Source: Lepus europaeus (lineage: Eukaryota > Chordata > Mammalia > Lagomorpha > Leporidae). From it: 64,000 nucleotides of DNA. The DNA lies in contig NC_084829.1 in NCBI RefSeq assembly GCF_033115175.1, positions 15,016,496-15,080,495 on the forward strand, read 5' to 3'. Made by a program: the position numbers and the translations under genes. Positions 56,702 through 64,000 of the stretch are shown piece after piece (position 1 is the first letter of the stretch; every line of letters begins with the position of its first letter). Under the pieces are notes generated by a model. It searched no databases, was not told the origin of the DNA, and saw nothing but the letters and a program-made list of their open reading frames with translations.

Positions 56702-57065
56702 AGGCCGGCGCTGCGGCTCAGTAGGTTAATCCTCCGCCTTGCGGCGCCGGCACCCCGGGTTCTAGTCCCGGTCGGGGCACCGATCCTGTCCCGGTTGCCC
56801 CTCTTCCAGGCCAGCTCTCTGCTGTGGCCAGGGAGTGCAGTGGAGGATGGCCCAAGTCCTTGGGCCCTGCACCCCATGGGAGACCAGGAGAGGCACCTGG
56901 CTCCTGCCATCGGATCAGCACGGTGCACCAGCCGCAGCGCACCAGTTGCAGCGGCCATTGGAGGGTGAACCAACAGCAAAAAGGAGGACCTCTCTCTCTC
57001 TCTCTCTCACTGTCCACTCTGCCTGTCAAAAATAAAAAATTAAAAAAATAAATAAATAAATAAAA
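56702..57065 (+). repeat. CSINE, young GC-rich subtype, sense
   Basis: GAGGCCGGCGCTGCGGCTC, GGCACCCCGGGTTCTAGTCC, CTGTCCACTCTGCCTGTC, then AAATAAATAAATAAATAAA. The only sense copy of this subtype noticed in the intron. Confidence 0.94.
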
Positions 57066-57148
57066 GTAAAGAATAGTAGATTGAAACTGGTTGACCAAGT
57101 GAATTGCTTCTGAAGTATAACTATGAGCAGAGGGTTATATATATATTT

Positions 57149-57471
57149 TTTAAAAGATTTATTTATTTATTTGAAAGTAAGAGTTACACAGAAAGGAGAG
57201 GCAGAGAGAGGTCTTCCACCCGCTGCTGCTTCACTCCTCAGTTGGCCATAACGGCTGGAGCTGTGCTGATCTGAAGACAGGAGCCAGGAGCTTCTCCCAG
57301 GTCTCCCACACAGGTGCAGGGGTCCAAGGACTTGGGCCATCTTTTGCTGTTTTCCCAGGCCATAGCAGAGAGCTGGATCGGAAGTGGGGCAGCCAGGACA
57401 TGAACCGGTGTCCATATGGGATGCTGGTACTGCAGGCAGTGGCTTTATTTGCTACACCACAGTGCCAGCCC
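57149..57471 (-). repeat. CSINE
   Basis: TTTAAAAGATTTATTTATTTATTTG to CCACAGTGCCAGCCCC. Abuts the next copy in the same orientation. Confidence 0.93.
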
Positions 57472-57472
57472 C

Positions 57473-57781
57473 ATTATTTTTTAAAATTTATTTCAAAGGC
57501 AGATTTACAGAGAAGCAGAAGTAGAAAGAGAAGTCTTTCATCCATTGCTTACTCCCTAAATGGCCACAATGGCCAGAGCTGTGCTGATGCAAAGCCAGAA
57601 GCTTCTTCCAGGTCTACCATGCAGGTGCAGGGCCCCAAGGACTTGGGCCATCTTCCACTACTTTCCCAGGCCATAGCAGAGAGCTGGATCAGAAATGCAG
57701 CAGTCAGGACTCGAACCGATGCCCATAAGGAATGCGGGCACTGCAGGTGTTGGTTTTATCTGCTAAGCCACAGTGCCAGCC
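57473..57781 (-). repeat. CSINE, tandem with the previous one
   Basis: ATTATTTTTTAAAATTTATTTC, GGCAGATTTACAGAGAAGC, ends CCACAGTGCCAGCC. Confidence 0.92.
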
Positions 57782-58054
57782 TGGGTTATTTCTTTTGTAT
57801 TAGGCTACATTCAGGTGTGGGTTCCTGCTTTCAGTACAATGTTCTGCTGAAATTGCTGTGTCTTCTTAAAGTGCTTAGTTTTGCTATGTTCTAAACCTAC
57901 CTTGCCTTTGTTGCTTGCCCCTTTGTGATAATATGCATATAATCAGGATAACACCTTAAATCCCTCCAGGGGCTTTCTCTTGCTTTTCAGCATTCTAGCT
58001 GGGGTTTGCTAGGTCTTGTAACACCAAACAAAAAAGCTTACTGAGCCTTTTCTC
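57782..58054. other. Intron 1 spacer
   Basis: Unique; nothing recognised. Confidence 0.4.
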
Positions 58055-58292
58055 TCTGTCTCTTAGCGAAGGAGAGGCAGATGCCTGGCTTCCTCTGATG
58101 CACTCCCCATGTGGCCACAGTGGCCAGGGCTGGACCAGGCCAGTTCAGGATCCTAGAAATCTGTCTGGGCCTCCCATGTGGGAGGCAGTGGCCCAAATAC
58201 TTGGGCCACCTCTCACTGCTTTCCAGGGTACATTAGCCTAGAATTTGAACCAGCACTCATATAGGATGTCAGTTGAGCTACATGCGTGCCAC
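58055..58292 (-). repeat. CSINE, old fragment
   Basis: CCCCATGTGGCCACAGTGGCC, GTCTGGGCCTCCCATGTGGG, ACTTGGGCCACCTC. Lacks its T-rich end. Confidence 0.78.
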
Positions 58293-58479
58293 TTTTGTTC
58301 TAGGTATCTGACCCAACTACATGTTCATTTTTTTCTTACCTCAAAGCTGGAAGACCTTTTGTGAACTGGTGACATTTGTTGGTTTTAGAATGTTTCCAAA
58401 TACTTGAAGTAAAATATACAGGATTAAGAAGGGCCTTGTTTTCCATATAAAGAGAACTATCAAAATATTAAAGAGGCTT

Positions 58480-58728
58480 TTAAAAATTTATTCATTTATT
58501 TGAAAGATTTACAGCAAAATCTGTCAACTGCTGGTTCACTCCTCAGATGGCCACAGTGGCCAGGGCTGAGCCAGGGTGAAGCCAGGAGCCAGGAACTTTA
58601 TCTGGGTCTCCCACATAGGAGGCAGGAGCCCAAACAGGCCATCTTCTGATGCTTTTCCCAGGCCATTGGTGGGGAGCTGAATCAGAAATGGAGCAGCATG
58701 AACTGGTGACTCTACCTGCTACTAAAGT
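58480..58728 (-). repeat. CSINE, old
   Basis: AAAAATTTATTCATTTATTTG to GCAGCATGAACTGGTGACTC. The terminal GC-rich end is missing. Confidence 0.82.
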
Positions 58729-58765
58729 TTTGTGATATAGTAATATATGCTTCTTTGCCCCCCTT

Positions 58766-59062
58766 TTATTTTGTTTTTTATTTTTATTTTTTTTGACAGG
58801 CAGAGTGGACAGTGAGGGAGAGAGAGACAAATCTTTCTTTTTTTCAGTTGGTTCACTCCCCAGTGGCTGCTGCGGCCGGTGTGGTGTAGCCAACACACTG
58901 CACTGATCCGAAGCCAGGAGCCAGGTGCTTATCCTGGTCTCCCATGCAGGTGCAGTGCCCAAGCACTTGGGCCATCCTCCACTGCACTCCTGGGCCACAG
59001 CAGAGAGCTGGCCTGGAAGAGGAGCAACTGGGACTAGAACCGGGTGTGCTTGCACCGCAGGT
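58766..59062 (-). repeat. CSINE, GC-rich subtype
   Basis: TTTTTTGACAGGCAGAGTGG, GCGGCCGGTGTGGTGTAGCC, ends CCGGGTGTGCTTGCACC; the last bases are lost. Confidence 0.9.
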
Positions 59063-59373
59063 GTAACAAATGCTGTTGGTGGCTCTGAGTATTAAAATTT
59101 TGAAATAGTGATGATATGTCAAGATCGCTGCAGTATGTTATAATGTGATGTAGGAGTATTTGTGAATTTTCACTTGTCAAAGTCACAACTGCTTCTATCT
59201 CTTATTCATGGCCTATGTTTTTAATTTAAGTGAATTTAATCCTAAGAGATTAGTGAAAATAACCATGTAACTCTTTTCCCTATCCCAGCTCACACTGTGT
59301 TTAGAATATTGTCAGCAGGCTGGTCGGCTGCCTCTCTTTCAGGGGGAGCAGTTGGAAAGGGAAGTTTTTACTT

Positions 59374-59701
59374 TTTTAAATAAAAAAGATTTTTTTCCTT
59401 GCTTTATTTGGAAATGATATATATAGGGGAGAGAGAGAGCAAGCTTCCATCTGGTGGTTCACTTTCCAAATGCCTGCAACAGATGGGACAGAGCCAGGAC
59501 AAAGCTAGGAGCTAGGAATCCCATCTGGGTATCCCACATAGTTCATGTAGCTGGTGCCTGCCACCTATCACCACTGGCTCTGAGGGTGCCCGTTAGCAGG
59601 AAGCGGAAATGCAGAGCAAAATCTATACTCAAACGCAGCCACTCCTTTATGGGATGTGGGGATCCCAAGCATCAGCTTAATTGCTGTTCCAAATGCCCAC
59701 T
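59374..59701 (-). repeat. CSINE, old
   Basis: AAGATTTTTTTCCTTGCTTTATTTG, CAAAGCTAGGAGCTAGGAATC, ends TTCCAAATGCCCAC. Confidence 0.8.
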
Positions 59702-59845
59702 CATACTATTCTGATTTCTCGCAGTATAATAAATATTGCCTGTTCTTTTATTGTAATGTTTCCAGAGTCATTCATGTTGATGCATTTATTGGTAATCCAG
59801 ACCTTCTCAATTCTGAATAATATTTGTTTCTCTGATGTAGTTTAT

Positions 59846-60176
59846 TTTTCTTTTTAAAGATTTATTTATTTACTTGAAAGAGTAACAGAGAGACAGGAGA
59901 GGCAGAGAGAGAAAGAGGTCTTCTATCTGCTGGTTCACTCTCCAACTGGCCGCAATGGCCGGAGCTGCGCTGATTTGAAGCCACTAGCCAGGAGCTTCTT
60001 CTGGGTTTCCCATGGGAGTGCAGGGGCCCAAGGATTTGGGCCATTTTCAGCTGCGTTCCCAGGCAATAGCAGAGAGCTGGATTGGAAGTGGAGCAGCCAG
60101 GACTCAAACCGGCACCCATATGGGATGCTGGCACCGCAGGCAGCAGCTTTACCCACTGTGCCACAGCGCCGGCCCC
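59846..60176 (-). repeat. CSINE
   Basis: TTTTTAAAGATTTATTTATTTAC to TGCCACAGCGCCGGCCCC. CTCTGATG flanks it on both sides. Confidence 0.93.
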
Positions 60177-60507
60177 CTCTGATGGACTTTGGTGGTTTCC
60201 AGTATTTGGTAGTTCATGTTCTGTGTTCAAGGCTGTATGTAGTCATAGGTTTTCCTTTCTTGGCGGTAATTACTTTGGCTTGTAACTGTGGGTCATAAAT
60301 TAAGTCTGTGTTTCACTTTATAAGACACTGCTATACACTTGCAGCTACTGGTGCCATTTTACTAACCTGAGTGTTGCAGTTGCTCCAAATCCTTGTCAGT
60401 TTTAGTATTACCAGTCTTACTGTTTTCTTGAAATGACTTGTAGTGTTAGCATTTGGTTAGAATCAAGGTCATATATTTTTGGGGACTTGGTGTGTGTGAT
60501 GTTTGAA

Positions 60508-60832
60508 TGGGATTGGCACTGTGATGTAGTAGGTTAAGCCTCTGCCTCTGGTGCCTGCATCCCATGTGGTTGCCCGTTCGTGTCCTGGCTGCTCCACTTC
60601 CAATCCAGCTCCCTGATAACAACCTGGGCGAGCAGTGGAAAATGGCCTGAGTCCTTGGACCCCTTCCCTTCCAAGTGGGAGACCCAGAAGAAGCTCCTGG
60701 CTTCAGATTGGCCCAGCTTCGGCCATTGTGGCCATTTAGGGAGTGAAACAGTGTATGGAAGACCTCTCTCTGTCTTTCCCTCTCTCTGTCTGTAACTGTG
60801 CCTCTCAGATAAATAAATCTTAAAAAAGAACG
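60508..60832 (+). repeat. CSINE
   Basis: GGGATTGGCACTGTGATGTAG to CAGATAAATAAATCTTAAAA. Sense orientation. Confidence 0.92.
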
Positions 60833-62093
60833 CATAAAAAATGCTTCAGAAATTCACAAGACATGAGGCTCCAGGAACAAATAATTTATAAACTAATTAA
60901 TGGGCAGCACTGTTGAATTGTGTCTGTGATAAGTCCTTGTTAAATAATGTTTTTTTTTTTTTAATTTAATGAAATTGAGTGCTTGGTGTTTTCCAGTAAG
61001 ATTGTTCTTACCTTAAGGACTTCACTATGTAGTTAGTAACACAGTCTCATATGCCAGTCTCGTATCCCCTCTTGATTTTATGTCAATTGGCCTGGAACTG
61101 GAATGCATCCTTAATAAGAGAGCCCTGTCTCTGTTTCAGGCTCAGTGGGTAGTTTGTTCTCCTGCCACATGTGCATGACATGGCAGATAGCCAGTCCCTC
61201 TGTCGTTTATCTCTGCCCATCTGAGAAAGGCCAGGGTCCTTGTGGTGCAGCACAAGAAAGGTACATGTAGATCAATGCCCTTTGCTGCCAGTAGGGACCT
61301 GCTGGCCACTGGACACCCATGTCCTGAAGCTGAGTGAAGCATCATCCTTCCTATGCTTGACTGTTGTTGTCCTTGGTGATGCTGAGACAGTGGAGGGGGC
61401 AGGAGCCCGCAGGCTTCACTCCTGGTTCTAGACAAGATCTGCTCCTTGACCAGTAGTTGTAGTATATTCTTGGAGTGACGTGCACAAGCTGCTGTGGAAG
61501 TCTTCAAGGAGGGGACCTCTAATCACTTACTAATGGGTCAGGGAGAGCTTCCTGAAGGAAGGCTGTCTTTTAAGAATGTGGTATTCCAGGAGTTAGGTGA
61601 AAGGTAGGGCTTTCAAAGTCAGGAAAGCAGGGCATAAGGAAGATTGAAGGTAGAGGGGGAGAAAAGGGGTGAATGACCACTGGCCTGAGGCTGTGGCGTG
61701 GAGAGGGTGAACTTGTTCCCTCTGGTAATCAAAGATCAATGGATGTTGTTCCTGAAGGTTTTCCCACTGTCATAGTGCAAATCCTTGATGTGAGGTGGTT
61801 TTGAGCTTTTGTCACCTGGGTGAAATCTGAGAACTGAGAACAGAATGAGGATCGTGGAGTAGTAGCTGTTTTAGGAGAGGTGTAATGAATTGTAAGAACT
61901 TTGTCCTCCTGGGTAGATTAGCAGTAAAATTCTACATAGCTATTTTCTAACTATGTGATATACCCAGAAACTTGCTATTTTACGATAATTTCTGCTTGTC
62001 ATGTTGGCCAGTAGTTTTTTTTTTTTTTGGAAGATTTCCTCTTCATCAGGAGATTGTCAGGTGATGAAGAATAGTTTAAGAAATGTGTTTTTG
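60833..62093. other. Intron 1, 1.3 kb without SINEs
   Basis: No gene confirmed. 61130-61700 reads as old complex sequence, possibly an ancient repeat (GGGAGAGCTTCCTGAAGGAAGG at about 61530), but the family is not recognised. Confidence 0.45.
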
Positions 62094-62435
62094 CTGGGGC
62101 TGGTTTTTTGGTGCATCATGTTGCTCTGGCACTTGGTAATGCCAGCATCCCATTTCAGAGTGCCAGTTTTAGTCCCAGCTGCTCTGCTTCTGACCCAGCT
62201 CCTTGATAATGCACATGAAAAGGCAGCATTGCGCTTGGGCCCCTGCCACCTATGTAGGAGACCAGGATAGAGTTTATGGCTCTTGGCTTCTGCCTGACCC
62301 AGTCCTGGTGCTGTGGCCATTTGGGGAGTGAACTAGTGGATGGAAGATTCCTCTCCTCCCCCTGGCTCCACACCCCCCACTCTGCCTTTAAAATGAGTAA
62401 TTAAATAACAACAACAACAACAAAAAAAAAACCTA
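62094..62435 (+). repeat. CSINE, old
   Basis: TGGGGCTGGTTTTTTGGTGC to AATGAGTAATTAAATAACAAC; the tail became (AAC)n at about 62408-62421. Confidence 0.88.
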
Positions 62436-62529
62436 GTTCCTACTGAACAACTTCTTTGCTGCTTAGGGTTTCATATTCAAGAAACATTTTTGGGACAAAT
62501 GTTTGAAACAGCAATTACGAAGTTAATTT

Positions 62530-62828
62530 GCCACTTTGGAAATCCACATCCCATATTGAATTGCCTGGGTTTGGGTCCCAGCTTTTCTGTTTCCAACGCA
62601 GCTTTCTCTTGGTGCACATCCTAGAATGCAGCAGGTCATGGCTCCCCTTGTACCTGAGCCCCTGCCACCCATGTGGGAAACCCATATAGAGTTCCAGCTC
62701 TTGGTGTCAGCCTTGTCCAGTCCTGACTGTTGTAGCTATTTGGAGAGTGAACCAGTGAATGGAAGTTCTCTCTGCCTGCTTCTGTTTCTCCATCTCTCAG
62801 CCTTTTAAACAAGAAAAATTTTTGAAAA
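62530..62828 (+). repeat. CSINE, old
   Basis: CCACATCCCATATTGAATTGCC, CCAGCTTTTCTGTTTCC, ends GCCTTTTAAACAAG. Highly diverged. Confidence 0.8.
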
Positions 62829-62924
62829 GTAGAAGTAAACACTTAATAAATTAAATACACAAAAGGACATGTTGAGTCTTCTTATGAGTCCAGACTATTG
62901 TGCAGAAAAGTACTTTTGTTAATT

Positions 62925-63267
62925 TTTCTTTTTTTATTTTTTAAAGATTTTATTTTTTTGTTTGACAGGTAGAGTTACAGTGAGAGAGAAAGAAAGAGAA
63001 AGGTCTTCCTTCCTCTTGTTCACCCCCCCCCCCCCCAAATGGCCGCTACAACCAGAGCTATGCCGATCCGAAGCCAGGAGCCGGGTGCTTCTTCCTGGTC
63101 TCCCACAAGGTGCAGGTGCCCAAGCACTTGGGCCATCCTCCACTGCTTTCCCAGGCCACAGCAGAGAGCTGGACTGGAAGAGGAGCAACTAGGACTAGAA
63201 CCTGGCGTCCATAGGGGATTCCCGTGCTGCAGGTGGAAGATTAGCCAAGTGAGCCACGGTGCTGGCC
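62925..63267 (-). repeat. CSINE with 16-base target duplication
   Basis: TTTTTATTTTTTAAAGATTTTATTT to AGCCACGGTGCTGGCC. CTTTTGTTAATTTTTC precedes and CTTCTGTTAATTTTTC follows it (one mismatch). C-run near 63024-63036. Confidence 0.92.
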
Positions 63268-63302
63268 AACTTCTGTTAATTTTTCAGCCTCTGTCATTTT
63301 CT

Positions 63303-63614
63303 TTTTAAAGATATTCTTTTTTTTTTTTTTTTAAGATTTTATTTATTTGAGAGAGAGAATTACAGACACAGAGGGAGAGATGGAGAGAAAGGTCTTCCAT
63401 CTGCTGGCTTACTCCCCACATGGCCACAACGTCTCGAACTGGGCTTACACAAAGTCAGGAGTCAGGATCTTCCTCCAGGTCTCCCTGGTGGGGGGTCCCA
63501 AACCATCTTCTGTTGCTTTCCTAGGCCATAGCAGAGAGCTAGATCTGAAGAGGAGTGGAAGGGATTAGAACCAGTGCCCATATGGGTTGCTGGTGGCACA
63601 GGTGGAGGCTTACT
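63303..63614 (-). repeat. CSINE, first of a pair
   Basis: T-run, AAGATTTTATTTATTTGAG to CACAGGTGGAGGCTTAC; its terminal GC-rich end is lost at the junction with the next copy. Confidence 0.9.
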
Positions 63615-63909
63615 TAGCCTTATTTTTATTTCAAAGCCAGAGTTAGAGAGAGAGGTCTTCTTTCCACTGGTTTAATCCCCAAATGACCTAAACCATTGTG
63701 GCTGGACCTGGCCAAAGCAAGGATTCAGGAGTTGCTTCTGGGTGTTCCACATTGGGTACAGGGGCCCAAGCACTTGGGCTATCCTCTGCTGCCTTCCCAG
63801 GTGCATTAGCAGGAAGCTGGATTGGAAGAGGAGCAACTAGGAGCATGCATATGGGAAGCATGTGTGCTGCAAGTGGGAGATTTAACTCGCTGGGCCATCG
63901 TGCCAGGCC
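63615..63909 (-). repeat. CSINE, second of a pair
   Basis: CCTTATTTTTATTTCAAAGCC to GGGCCATCGTGCCAGGCC. One duplication, CCTCTGTCATTTTCT, flanks the pair as a whole (63288-63302 and 63910-63924). Confidence 0.9.
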
Positions 63910-63969
63910 CCTCTGTCATTTTCTGATCTTTCCTCTTTTGACGTTTTCCTTTGTCTTTGAAAATACCCA

Positions 63970-63991
63970 AAAAAAAAAAAAAAAAAAAAAA
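63970..63991. repeat. Poly(A) run at the window edge
   Basis: About 22 A at the end of the window; may be the tail of an element that continues or ends here. Confidence 0.8.
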
Positions 63992-64000
63992 GACACAAAC

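Noticed and set aside
56455..56979. 174-codon minus ORF and 166-codon plus ORF over the same DNA
   Set aside because: Both run through a young CSINE; the rest has no family features.
61130..61510. Possible processed pseudogene
   Set aside because: Frames in both directions contain some coding-like phrases but also stops, with no family recognised and no poly(A) or duplication; left as unclassified old sequence.
1..64000. CRISPR arrays, operons, phage or bacterial genes
   Set aside because: Repeat spacing, splice sites, SINE/L1 content and CpG islands are all mammalian; no prokaryotic gene organisation.

Overview
This is mammalian nuclear DNA and almost certainly lagomorph (rabbit or a close relative). 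It is packed with copies of the tRNA-derived C-repeat SINE (CSINE), recognisable by a 5' end like GGGGCTGGCGCTGTGG, an internal pol III B box such as GGTTCGAGTCC, the phrase GGCCCAAGTGCTTGGGCC and an (AAATAAATAAATCTTT)An tail. No bacterial, phage or CRISPR content is present.

The only protein-coding gene I can support is JARID2, on the + strand. Its first coding exon ends at 11824 and encodes 15 residues (MSKERPKRNIIQKKY) followed directly by a GTAAGT donor. Exon 2, expected to begin DDSDG, was not found, so everything from 11825 to 64000 reads as JARID2 intron 1. JARID2 is an accessory subunit of Polycomb repressive complex 2.

Layout. 1-9506: upstream flank with an old MaLR LTR, CSINEs and MIR debris. 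9507-11350: promoter CpG island with GC boxes, a divergent pair of ZNF143-like sites around a YY1 site, a TATA box and a GCC repeat. 11384-11783: 5' leader with five upstream ORFs, two of them bare start-stop codons and one overlapping the JARID2 start as ATGA. 11831-13120: SINE-free proximal intron. 13120-14060: second CpG island with two palindromic CRE sites and a GTGAGC donor, a good candidate for an alternative promoter and first exon. 14060-64000: long intron with about 50 CSINEs, mostly antisense to the gene and several nested; a 1,062-bp solo retroviral LTR with 5-bp target duplication (39676-40737); a retroviral RNA that appears to have been copied in by L1 machinery (45036-45973); a rearranged antisense L1 (about 49676-53335); and older L1 and MIR remnants.

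How the parts work together: two CpG-island promoters about 2.5 kb apart appear to serve one gene, the first giving the full N-terminus under a uORF-rich leader, the second possibly giving a CRE-responsive transcript. The remainder is intron shaped by L1-driven retrotransposition. I did not find a new multi-gene system; the most notable items are the leader architecture, the alternative exon and the processed retroviral insertion. SINE boundaries are by eye and usually good to about 5-15 bases.
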